Source: Pelagerythrobacter aerophilus
GTDB lineage: Bacteria; Pseudomonadota; Alphaproteobacteria; Sphingomonadales; Sphingomonadaceae
Assembly (NCBI RefSeq): GCF_003581645.1
Contig: NZ_QXFK01000018.1
Span: forward strand, 356,501 to 420,500
Length of the DNA stretch: 64,000 nucleotides
Direction: 5' to 3'
Made by a program: the position numbers and the translations under genes. The notes beneath the pieces are model-generated. The model worked only from the letters and a program-made list of their open reading frames with translations. It was not told the DNA's origin and ran no database searches. How positions within the stretch are numbered: position 1 is the first letter of the stretch; each line of letters starts with the position of its first letter. This document shows positions 25,479-33,440 of the stretch, piece by piece.

Positions 25479-26419
25479 TTTCGCGACGTCAGGGGCTCAA
25501 ATGCGGGGCGGCCCTGGTCGCAGCAATGGCGCTGCCAAGTCTCGCCGCGCCTGCTTTCGGACACGAATACGAGGAAATTCCCCTCTGGACCGGCACGCCT
25601 CCGGGCGACGGCCGGGTGACGGGGCCGGAAAAGATCGGCGGCGAAGGGAGCGGTTACGGCGCGGTCTCGAACATCTCGACCCCCCGCATGCGCGTATATC
25701 GGCCCAAGGTGCCCAACGGTGCGGCGGTCATCGTATGCGGTGGCGGCGGGTATTTCCGTATCCAGCTTTGGAAGGAAAGCACGCCCATTGCCAAGTGGTT
25801 GCAGCTACGCGGCTATACGGTCTTCGAACTGATCTACCGGTTGCCGAACGACGGGTGGGACGCGAGCGCGCCGTTCATGGATGCACAGCGCGCGATGAAG
25901 ATCGTCCGCACGCGCGCCACCGAATTCGGCGTGCAACCGGACCGCATCGGAATCATGGGATTTTCGGCCGGCGGACATCTCGCAGGCTATACGGCGCTGC
26001 GCTTCGATCATGCCCTGTATCAAGGAAGCGACCGCTACGAAGCGGCCTCTGCCCGGCCGGACTTCGCTGCTCTTCTGTTTCCGGTGGTGTCGCTGCGAAA
26101 GCCCTACGATACGACGCGCACGCGGCGCGAGATCGTCGGAAAGGACCCGAGCCGGGCGGCGCAGGACGCCTGGTCGCTCGACACGCATGCACGCAAGGAC
26201 GCCCCGCCAACGATCATCTTCTCGGCGGCCGACGATCCCATCACACCGCCGGGCCACGGCATCGCGCTGCTTCAGGCGCTCGTAGCCAAGGGCGCGCCGG
26301 CGGAGCTGCACATCTTCGAGGAAGGCGGTCACGGCTGGGGCGTCGGCACGCCCGACCAGATCCTGAGCCAGTGGCCGGCGATGTTCGACGCCTGGCTCAA
26401 CAGGCGAAAAGACGACTGA
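25475..26419 (+). CDS. Tat-exported alpha/beta-hydrolase (esterase)
   Basis: A 314-residue alpha/beta-hydrolase with a Tat-like N-terminus ([17 protein letters not shown]) and cleavage near residue 29. The triad is S164 in GFSAG, an Asp at 253/254 (SAADDP) and H286 (EGGHGWG). The opening IVCGGGGYF supplies the oxyanion hole. It resembles acetyl-esterase/BD-FAE-type carbohydrate esterases. The ATG at 25475 overlaps the dctA stop; the longer open frame upstream is a shadow of dctA. Co-expression with dctA suggests it frees a dicarboxylate or other acid from an ester in the periplasm (inference). Confidence 0.85.
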   Translation: MISRRQGLKCGAALVAAMALPSLAAPAFGHEYEEIPLWTGTPPGDGRVTGPEKIGGEGSGYGAVSNISTPRMRVYRPKVPNGAAVIVCGGGGYFRIQLWKESTPIAKWLQLRGYTVFELIYRLPNDGWDASAPFMDAQRAMKIVRTRATEFGVQPDRIGIMGFSAGGHLAGYTALRFDHALYQGSDRYEAASARPDFAALLFPVVSLRKPYDTTRTRREIVGKDPSRAAQDAWSLDTHARKDAPPTIIFSAADDPITPPGHGIALLQALVAKGAPAELHIFEEGGHGWGVGTPDQILSQWPAMFDAWLNRRKDD

Positions 26420-26445
26420 CAATTTACGGGGAAGGGAGAGACCCT

Positions 26446-29400
26446 ATGCGCAAGACGACTATCGGCCGACTGGCCTTCATGTGCGGCTGCAGCCTTATCG
26501 CCACCACCGGAGCGCTGGCGCAGGACGAGACGCTGATCGAGGAGGCCGCGGCCGAACCCGACCGACCGGCACAGGCGGGCACCGAAGGGAACGTGATCGT
26601 GGTCACCGGGTCCCAAATCAAGGGCGCCCGCATCGACGATATCCTGCCCGTGACGAAGGTCGGCGAGAATCTCATCGAGGCGGCAAACCCCTCCTCCGGC
26701 GACGAGCTGTTTCGCGCCATCCCTCAGGCAGGATCGGTATCGTTCAACGACTACACCACCTCCGGCGGTATCAACAGCGCGCGGGGCGACGTCGCGTCGA
26801 TCAACCTGCGAGAGCTCGGCACCGGCAACACGCTGCTGCTGATCAACGGGCGCCGCATGGTGCTCAACCCCGGTTTCCAGACCGAGCTGCTGGTGCCGGT
26901 CGTCTCGCCCGATACGAATACGATTCCCGTGGGCGGGGTCGACCGGGTCGAGGTGCTGCGCGACGGCGCCTCCCCGATCTACGGCGCCGACGCGGTCGCG
27001 GGCGTGGTCAACACGTTCCTCAAGGGCAATCTCGATGGCGGGTTCCTTGAGGGGACCTGGCGCGCGTCGGATGGAACGAGTCTCTACAGCACGAGCATCA
27101 ACGGGGGGATCGGGTTCGATTTCAACGAAGGCCGTACCAATCTCACGGTCTACGGATACTACTACCACGAGAATGGCGCGCCGACCTCGATCCGTCGCTA
27201 TTCGCGCGATTCCGACCGGCGGCCACTGGTCGAGGGGACTCCGTGGGAAGGCGATGTCGAGTGGGATGCCAGCTCGACCAACTCGCCGTTCGGCCAGTTC
27301 GATATCCAGGCCCCGCGCAGTCGGACGCCGATCGATGACGACGATTTCCATATCCAGCCCGGAACCTTCGATGGCTGCCGGCTCGATCTCGGCAATGGAC
27401 TGTGTGCCGACAACGGCACTTCGCTCGACCGTGAGCTGCGCTACAACATGGACGGCGACCGCGATCTGTTCTCAAAGAAGGATCGCTACAACGTCTACGG
27501 CCTGCTCAGCCACGAGTTCAGCCAGGCGGCCGAATTCTACGCCGAGGCATCCTTCTACCGGTCGAAGTCGACCCGGCGAAATGTTCAGAGCGCGCTTCTG
27601 GGCGCAGTTCCCATCGGGATCGCGGCCGACGCCTACTACAATCCGTTCGGACCGGTGACGCTGGCCGACGGCAGCCCCAACCCGAACCGTGTGCCCGGAA
27701 CCACGATCGACGATGAAGGCGCGGAGCTGCTGATGGAGCGGTACCGTGTGATCGACGCGGGGCCGCGCGTGACCACTGTCACGAAGGACACCTATCGCCT
27801 TCTCGCCGGTCTGCGCGGGCAAGTGCTCGGTTTCGACTACGACACGGCGTTCCTCTATTCGGAGGCCAAGGCGACCGATCTCACTCGCAATCGCATTTCG
27901 ACCACCGCGCTGCAGAACGCGATCAACCGCACCACGTCCGACGCGTACAACCCGTTCAACGGCGGGTGCCTCGATGCGCCGCGCAGCGGCGACTGTACGC
28001 CCAATCCGCAGAGCGTGCTCGACGACATCCGGATCGACGTGTTCCGCGTCGGCAAGACCTCGCTCGCGCTGGGCGACCTGAGGCTCTCGAAGTCCGACTT
28101 GCTGACCCTTCCGGGCGGCGATCTCGGCGTGGCGTTCGGCGTCGAATGGCGGCGGGAGACGTTCTCCGACGATCGCGACCCGCACCTCGACGGCACCATC
28201 ACCTTTACCGACTCGGTGACCGGCGAATTCTTCGGCAGCGACGTGCTCAATTCCAGCCCCACGCCGGACACGCGCGGAGAGCGCGACGTCTATTCGGCCT
28301 TTGCGGAAACCCTGGTGCCGATCGTGTCACCGGAGATGGATGTCCCCCTGGTCCATTCGCTCGACGTCCAGCTCGCCGGGCGGTTCGAGCATTTCTCCGA
28401 CGTCGGCAGCACCGTCGTGCCGCGTGCCGCAGCCTCATGGCGGCCGATCCGCGATGTCCTGCTGCGCGGTGCCTGGTCGCAGGGCTTCCGTGCGCCCAAC
28501 CTGGTCCAGATCAACGACGTGGGGATCACCCGGGTCAACACCCAGGACGATCTCGTCTACTGTTACGCCCAGATCCAGAAGGGCCTGATCGAGAACTTCG
28601 GGGAGTGTTCCGGCAGCTCCACCGTCTCGAATCGCACGGGCAGCGAAGAGCTCGATCCGGAAAAGACCGAGAGCCTCAACTTCGGTATCGTGCTCACGCC
28701 TTCGTTCATTCCCGGCCTGACCCTGACCGCGGATTACTGGCGCGTGAGGCAGGACGGCATCGTGGGCGTCTTCGGTCCTGACAACGCGATCGCGCTCGAT
28801 CTGTTGCGGCGGCTTCAGGGGTCGTCCAACCCCAATGTCGTGCGCGGTGAACCCGATGCCGATCTGATCGATCTCTATGCCGGAACGGGCCTCACACCCG
28901 CGGGCGACATCCTCAGCGTCCGCGACGCCTATCTCAATCTCGACAGCCGTGTCTCGAAAGGCTGGGACTTCGGGCTCTACTACGACATCGGCGAGACCCC
29001 GCTCGGCCGCTTCAACGTGAGCTTCAACGCGGCGCGCTTGACCAGCTTTTTCCAGACGCCGGGTCCCGACGGCGAGGAACTGCTCGATGCCGTGGATCGG
29101 GGCATCCTGCCGCCAGACATCACCATCAGCGACATCGGCGAACTGCTCGAGCTCAACGGACGGCCGAAGTGGCGCTTCACCAGCGCCGTCAACTGGCGCT
29201 CGGGCGGATGGCGGGTGAACCTCTATGCCGACTACATCGGAAAGTATTTCGACGACACGGCATTACAGGACGAAACCAACGAGCCCTGGCCGGTGGACGA
29301 CTGGCTGACCTTCAACGCCTCGGTGTCCTATTCCATTCGCAACAACACCGCGATTTCGGGCACGCGGATCAAGTTCGGCGTGAACAACCTCTTCAACAAG

Positions 29401-29496
29401 GCGCCCCCGCTGGTCGAAGACTCGTTCGGTTTCGACGGCGCCTATCACAGCGCGCGGGGCCGCCAGTTCCTGATCCAGGTCGAGAAGAAGTTCTGA
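26446..29496 (+). CDS. Large TonB-dependent receptor of the dct operon
   Basis: A 1016-residue receptor: signal peptide MRKTTIGRLAFMCGCSL...ALAQ, a TonB-box-like region VIVVTGSQIKG, a plug with VDRVEVLRDGASPIYGADA, and a long barrel ending in Phe (LIQVEKKF). Size and plug resemble the oligosaccharide/peptide class rather than siderophore receptors. It begins 26 bases after the esterase stop with GGGAGAG upstream, so it is the third gene of the dctA operon. An open frame from 25450 reads through the esterase gene in another frame and is not real. Confidence 0.92.
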   Translation: MRKTTIGRLAFMCGCSLIATTGALAQDETLIEEAAAEPDRPAQAGTEGNVIVVTGSQIKGARIDDILPVTKVGENLIEAANPSSGDELFRAIPQAGSVSFNDYTTSGGINSARGDVASINLRELGTGNTLLLINGRRMVLNPGFQTELLVPVVSPDTNTIPVGGVDRVEVLRDGASPIYGADAVAGVVNTFLKGNLDGGFLEGTWRASDGTSLYSTSINGGIGFDFNEGRTNLTVYGYYYHENGAPTSIRRYSRDSDRRPLVEGTPWEGDVEWDASSTNSPFGQFDIQAPRSRTPIDDDDFHIQPGTFDGCRLDLGNGLCADNGTSLDRELRYNMDGDRDLFSKKDRYNVYGLLSHEFSQAAEFYAEASFYRSKSTRRNVQSALLGAVPIGIAADAYYNPFGPVTLADGSPNPNRVPGTTIDDEGAELLMERYRVIDAGPRVTTVTKDTYRLLAGLRGQVLGFDYDTAFLYSEAKATDLTRNRISTTALQNAINRTTSDAYNPFNGGCLDAPRSGDCTPNPQSVLDDIRIDVFRVGKTSLALGDLRLSKSDLLTLPGGDLGVAFGVEWRRETFSDDRDPHLDGTITFTDSVTGEFFGSDVLNSSPTPDTRGERDVYSAFAETLVPIVSPEMDVPLVHSLDVQLAGRFEHFSDVGSTVVPRAAASWRPIRDVLLRGAWSQGFRAPNLVQINDVGITRVNTQDDLVYCYAQIQKGLIENFGECSGSSTVSNRTGSEELDPEKTESLNFGIVLTPSFIPGLTLTADYWRVRQDGIVGVFGPDNAIALDLLRRLQGSSNPNVVRGEPDADLIDLYAGTGLTPAGDILSVRDAYLNLDSRVSKGWDFGLYYDIGETPLGRFNVSFNAARLTSFFQTPGPDGEELLDAVDRGILPPDITISDIGELLELNGRPKWRFTSAVNWRSGGWRVNLYADYIGKYFDDTALQDETNEPWPVDDWLTFNASVSYSIRNNTAISGTRIKFGVNNLFNKAPPLVEDSFGFDGAYHSARGRQFLIQVEKKF

Positions 29497-29519
29497 AGGG
29501 CATGATGATGGCAGTGTGA

Positions 29520-29594
29520 CCATGTCCCCTCGGCCAGCGGGTATCGCAGCACGAAAAACGCCGCCCGTTCGCAAGGCTACCAAGGGGGACATGG
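29520..29594. repeat. Inverted repeat after the large TonB receptor
   Basis: CCATGTCCCCT (29520-29530) is repeated in inverted form as AGGGGGACATGG (29583-29594, one extra G), with about 52 bases between. The arms contain ATGTCCCC, also seen at 17037 and 20111. There is no T run, so it is not a typical terminator. Confidence 0.35.
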
Positions 29595-29626
29595 CGCGCC
29601 GCGGACGCCGCTAAATACCTGAATTA

Positions 29627-29702
29627 TGGTGAGCCCTGCTGGGTTCGAACCAGCGACCTACTGATTAAAAGTCAGTTGCTCTACCGACTGAGCTAAGGGC
29701 CC
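29627..29702 (-). tRNA. tRNA-Lys (anticodon TTT)
   Basis: A complete cloverleaf is read on the minus strand: acceptor GGGCCCT/AGGGCTC, D-arm GCTC..GAGC, anticodon stem ACTGA/TCAGT around CTTTTAA (TTT at 34-36), T-arm GCTGG-TTCGAAC-CCAGC, discriminator A, and an encoded CCA at 29627-29629. It decodes Lys AAA/AAG. Its 3' portion is echoed by the remnant at 20808. Confidence 0.96.
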
Positions 29703-29727
29703 ACGGACACATGGGTGCCGAGGCGGC

Positions 29728-30225
29728 TCACCTAGGCAGGGCGCGCGGGCGGGTCAAGCGGGCATGGAGGTGGCGAGGCGTCAGGCCGGTTGCCGGGTCG
29801 CGCCAGCGCGAGGCGATGGCGGCGGCCGGCGTGAGGACGAACGTGCGGCGGCGGAATTCGGGGTGGGGGATCGTCAACCGCGGGCTGCGGTGGGTGCCCC
29901 CGCTCCACAGCACCAGGTCGAGATCGAGCACGCGGGCACGCCAACGCCGGCCGCGGCGGCGGCGGCCGAAGGCACGCTCGATCCGCTGAAGGACAGAGAG
30001 CATCTCCTCCGGCGGCAGCGCGGTCTCGATCATCGCGGCGGCATTGGCATAGCGCCGGTTCGAAGGGCCGAGCGGCGCGGTGTCGAAGATGGCGGAGTGC
30101 GCGACGATCTCGGCGCCTGCCGCTTCCAGCTCATCCAGCGCCGCGGCGATCACCCGGCGCGGCGGCCCGTGTCGCGGATGGCGGACGTTCGAGCCGAGCG
30201 CCACCAGGTAGCGATGCGCGCTCAG
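29728..30225 (-). CDS. folK: 6-hydroxymethyl-7,8-dihydropterin pyrophosphokinase
   Basis: A FolK protein of about 165 residues, transferring pyrophosphate from ATP in folate synthesis. Visible are the first strand YLVALGSN, the TAPLGPSNRRYANAAA segment, and the active-site block WRARVLDLDLVLW followed by IPHPEFRRRTFVL. No ATG lies near the expected start. CTG at 30225, overlapping the upstream stop as CTGA and preceded by GAGGA, would give the full first strand. GTG at 30204 would cut the first strand. The upstream amidase gene is on the same strand, so the two are probably translated together. Confidence 0.85.
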   Translation of the reverse strand: MSAHRYLVALGSNVRHPRHGPPRRVIAAALDELEAAGAEIVAHSAIFDTAPLGPSNRRYANAAAMIETALPPEEMLSVLQRIERAFGRRRRGRRWRARVLDLDLVLWSGGTHRSPRLTIPHPEFRRRTFVLTPAAAIASRWRDPATGLTPRHLHARLTRPRALPR

Positions 30226-31073
30226 ATGTCCTCGCAGATGCGGCGGTAGAGATGCGGACGGCGGTCGCGGAAGAAACCCATGCCGGCGCGGTGCTTCGCG
30301 GCGCGCGCCAGGTCGATCGCCGCGACCAGCGCGCCGCTCTCGCCCGCACCGTATTCGCAGAGAAAGTCGCCCCACTCGTCGGTCACGAAGCTGTGGCCGT
30401 AGAACCGCTGCCCGTCCTCGGTGCCGATGCGGTTGGCGGCGATCACCGGCATGCAATTCGACACCGCATGGCCGAGCATCGCGCGGCGCCACATGCGGCT
30501 GGTGTCGAGATCGGCGTCATAGGGCTCGGACCCGATCGCGGTAGGGTAGAACAGCAGCTCGGCCCCCATCAGCGCCATGACGCGCGCGCTTTCGGGATAC
30601 CATTGGTCCCAGCACACACCCACGCCGATGCGGGTGCCGAAGAGGTCCCACACCTTGAAGCCATCGTTCCCCGGGCGGAAGTAGTACTTCTCCTCGTAAC
30701 CGGGGCCGTCGGGGATATGGCTCTTGCGGTAGGTCCCCATGATCTCGCCGTCGGCGCCGATCATCGCGAGCGTGTTGTAGTAGTGATGCCCGTCGCGCTC
30801 GAAGAAGCTGGTCGGGATCGCAACGCCGAGCTTCTTCGCCAGCGCCTGCATCGCCGCGACGGAGGGATGTTCGGCAACCGGCCGCGCGAGGGCGAACAGG
30901 CCTTCGTCCTCGACCTTGCAGAAGTAAGGGCCGGAGAAGAGCTCGGGCGGCAGTACGATCTGCGCGCCCTGCCGCGCGGCCTCCTCGACCAGCGCGGCAA
31001 CGGCGGCGATGTTCTCCTGCTCGTCGCTCGACGAGATATCCAGCTGCAGCGCGGCAACGGTGATTTCGCTCAT
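30222..31073 (-). CDS. aguB: N-carbamoylputrescine amidase
   Basis: A 283-residue nitrilase-superfamily enzyme with the Glu-Lys-Cys triad E44 (PPELFSG), K117 (YRKSHIPDGPGYEEKYYF) and C154 (GVGVCWDQWYPE). The sequence around K and C is characteristic of N-carbamoylputrescine amidase, which makes putrescine from the product of agmatine deiminase. The usual partner aguA is not in this window. The stop overlaps the folK start. Cytoplasmic, no signal peptide. Confidence 0.9.
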   Translation of the reverse strand: MSEITVAALQLDISSSDEQENIAAVAALVEEAARQGAQIVLPPELFSGPYFCKVEDEGLFALARPVAEHPSVAAMQALAKKLGVAIPTSFFERDGHHYYNTLAMIGADGEIMGTYRKSHIPDGPGYEEKYYFRPGNDGFKVWDLFGTRIGVGVCWDQWYPESARVMALMGAELLFYPTAIGSEPYDADLDTSRMWRRAMLGHAVSNCMPVIAANRIGTEDGQRFYGHSFVTDEWGDFLCEYGAGESGALVAAIDLARAAKHRAGMGFFRDRRPHLYRRICEDI

Positions 31074-31124
31074 GCCCGCGCGATTACCGGCGCGGGCCGG
31101 CGGAGTCCATTCGGACCGGTCGAA

Positions 31125-31946
31125 TCAGCGCTTGCGGAAGAGCAGCGTCATCCGGTCGCTTTCGCCCCGCGTCTTGAGATCCTCCCGCTTGGTGGCGAGC
31201 GTGGGCGGCATTTCCCACACGCCCTCCGGATGATCGGCGGTGTCGTTCGGGTTGGCGTTGATCTCGCTCGCCGCGACCAGCTCGAAGCCGAGTGCCTCGA
31301 CGAAGCGGATAACGTCCTCCTGCCGCAGATAGCCCTTGCTGCCGTCGGCATAGTCGTCCGGCGCGTCGGCTTTGGCGCGGTGCTGGACGATACCCAGCAT
31401 GCCGCCGGGCTTGAGCAGATCGCGCATCGCCGTCAGTTCGCTGTCTGCGATGTCCCAGCGCATCATGTTGTGCAGCATGCGGATCACGAGCACCCGGTCG
31501 AACGTGCCCTTCTGCGCGTCGGTCACGTCATCGAGCGTGAGCCCCGCGAAGTTGGCGGCGGGCTTGCCGGTCCACTCGGCCACTTTGGCGGGGAAGGCCG
31601 CCGCTCCTTCTCTGATGCCGGCCTGTCGCTGTGCGTCGAAGGGGCCGGATTCGGGCGTGAAGTAGAGCCCGACCAACTTGCCCTCGTCGCCAAGGTAATT
31701 GCCAAGCACGCGCGAGTACCATCCGCCGCCGGGCGCATATTCGCCGACCTTCATGTCGGGCGCGACGCGGAAGAAGGCGAGCGTTTCGGCGGGGTGGCGG
31801 AATTCGTCGCGCGCGCGGTCGGCGTCGCGATTCGGGTTGGCGATGGCGGCCGCGAGCGTGGCCTCGTCGGCGGCATCCTGCGCAAACGCGGGTGCGGACA
31901 TGGCAAGCGCCGCAATCGGCGCGGCAGCGGCAAGCAAGAAACGCAT
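31125..31946 (-). CDS. Secreted class I SAM-methyltransferase-like protein
   Basis: A 273-residue protein with a clear Sec signal peptide (MRFLLAAAAPIAALAMSAPAFAQ) followed by a methyltransferase-like fold: a motif-I region VGEYAPGGGWYSRVLGNYL, a later strand FDRVLVIRMLHNMM, and LKPGGMLGIVQH. Exported methyltransferase-like proteins (COG4798 type) recur in proteobacteria. How SAM would reach the periplasm is unclear, so the fold may serve another purpose. It is a lone gene on the minus strand, divergent from msrA. Confidence 0.75.
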   Translation of the reverse strand: MRFLLAAAAPIAALAMSAPAFAQDAADEATLAAAIANPNRDADRARDEFRHPAETLAFFRVAPDMKVGEYAPGGGWYSRVLGNYLGDEGKLVGLYFTPESGPFDAQRQAGIREGAAAFPAKVAEWTGKPAANFAGLTLDDVTDAQKGTFDRVLVIRMLHNMMRWDIADSELTAMRDLLKPGGMLGIVQHRAKADAPDDYADGSKGYLRQEDVIRFVEALGFELVAASEINANPNDTADHPEGVWEMPPTLATKREDLKTRGESDRMTLLFRKR

Positions 31947-32047
31947 CGGATTCTCTCCCCGAATGGACAGGGCGCAGTCTTAGGTCCGGACGGAGCGATG
32001 ACAAGTCCGCACGCGCTGCCTATCTCCTCGCACGAAGGAGAATTTCG

Positions 32048-32584
32048 ATGGCGAACAGCGAACAGGCGATCGTTGCCGGCGGGTGCTTCTGGTGCACCGA
32101 GGCGGTGTTCCGCGACGTGATCGGCGTGAGCAAAGTCGAGAGCGGCTATATCGGCGGCACGGTGCCGAATCCGACCTACAAGCAGGTTTGCGGCGGCGAC
32201 ACGGGGCATGCCGAGGCGATCCGGGTGACCTACGACCCGGCCGTCATCACCCTGCCCGAAATCTACGACGTGTTCCTCGGCACGCACGATCCGACGCAGT
32301 TGAACCGCCAGGGCAACGACGTCGGCACGCAGTACCGCAGCGCGATCTTCCCGCTCGACGACGCCCAGCGCGCGGAGGCCGAGGCCGCAATCGCACGCTG
32401 GAACGCCGAGCACGATGGCGAAGCGGTCACGACGATCGAGGGCCCGGCGGAATGGTACCCGGCCGAGGACTATCACCAGGAATACTGGAAAGGCGAAGGC
32501 CAGCGGAATCCCTACTGCCTCGCGACGATCCCGCCCAAGCTGATGAAGCTGCGGAAGAGCTTTCAGAGCAAGGTGAAAGCCTAG
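32048..32584 (+). CDS. msrA: Peptide-methionine (S)-S-oxide reductase MsrA
   Basis: A 178-residue MsrA, which repairs Met-S-sulfoxide in proteins. The catalytic motif GGCFWCTE places the nucleophile at C13; the substrate regions GYIGG, TGHAEAIRVTYDP, HDPTQLNRQGNDVGTQYRS and AEDYHQEY are all present. The ATG at 32048 is preceded by AAGGAG (32034-32039). Upstream in-frame codons back to 31892 are not needed. It has no fused MsrB domain. Confidence 0.96.
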   Translation: MANSEQAIVAGGCFWCTEAVFRDVIGVSKVESGYIGGTVPNPTYKQVCGGDTGHAEAIRVTYDPAVITLPEIYDVFLGTHDPTQLNRQGNDVGTQYRSAIFPLDDAQRAEAEAAIARWNAEHDGEAVTTIEGPAEWYPAEDYHQEYWKGEGQRNPYCLATIPPKLMKLRKSFQSKVKA

Positions 32585-32777
32585 GCGGCCGGACTTGCCG
32601 CATCCGCCGCGGCGCGGCATAGCGCCCGGCATGAAGGCAGCAGACTGTACCATCTGCATCGCGTTCCCGCGTCGCTGACGCCAGGAACGACAGCGGGGAG
32701 CCCTGCGGCTCCTCCGCACACCCTCGTCTCATCTCCAGAAGTCCGGCGTTCGCGCCGGCGATGCAGCAGGTACTTTC

Positions 32778-33410
32778 ATGACCAATTTCTTCGAAAGCCC
32801 CTTTCGGGGCATCACGCTCGACAAGCAGGTGACCCAGCCGAACATCCGCGTCGGGCGGTACAGCTATTACTCCGGCTACTACCACGGCCACAGCTTCGAC
32901 GATTGCGCGCGCTTCATCCTGCCCGATGACGATGCGGACAAGCTGATCGTGGGCAGCTTCTGCTCGATCGGCACCGGCGCCGCCTTCATCATGGCGGGCA
33001 ACCAGGGCCACCGGAACGACTGGATCAGCACCTTCCCGTTCTTCTGGATGCCCGAGGTGGCGGCGTTCGAAGGCGCGCGAAACGGCTTTCTGCCCGCCGG
33101 CGACACGGTCATCGGCAACGACGTCTGGATCGGCTCCGAAGCGATCGTGATGCCGGGCGTAACCATCGGCCATGGCGCGGTCATCGGCACACGCGCGCTC
33201 GTCGCCCGCGATGTCGAGCCCTACACGATCGTCGGCGGCAATCCCGCCAAGCCCATCCGCAAGCGGTTCGACGAGAGGCAGATCGCGATGCTGCTCGAGA
33301 TGCAGTGGTGGGATTGGCCGGAGGACCGGCTGCACGGCGCCATGCCACTGCTCACGAGCGGCGATGTCGAGGGGCTCTACCGCTACTGGAACGAGACCCG
33401 GGGCGGCTGA
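32778..33410 (+). CDS. catB: CatB-type (xenobiotic) O-acetyltransferase
   Basis: A 210-residue hexapeptide-repeat acetyltransferase, closely like type B chloramphenicol acetyltransferases: the opening [58 protein letters not shown] with the catalytic His at 78, then left-handed beta-helix repeats ([20 protein letters not shown]). Family members acetylate chloramphenicol or streptogramin A from acetyl-CoA, but many chromosomal copies have no shown resistance role. The 193-base leader has a GGAGCC/GGCTCC hairpin (32697-32712) with no T run. Confidence 0.88.
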   Translation: MTNFFESPFRGITLDKQVTQPNIRVGRYSYYSGYYHGHSFDDCARFILPDDDADKLIVGSFCSIGTGAAFIMAGNQGHRNDWISTFPFFWMPEVAAFEGARNGFLPAGDTVIGNDVWIGSEAIVMPGVTIGHGAVIGTRALVARDVEPYTIVGGNPAKPIRKRFDERQIAMLLEMQWWDWPEDRLHGAMPLLTSGDVEGLYRYWNETRGG

Positions 33411-33440
33411 TCGAACGGGGCGGGCGGCCTCGGCTACGGA

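Noticed and set aside
25450-29496. A single 1348-codon open frame spanning the esterase and TonB receptor genes
   Set aside because: Only the part from 26446 has protein features (signal peptide, plug, barrel). Upstream it is an out-of-frame reading of the esterase gene, Arg-rich and featureless.
20842-29626. A mobile element carrying the dct genes
   Set aside because: Despite tRNA-like flanks there is no integrase, transposase or terminal inverted repeat; kept only as a possible old island.
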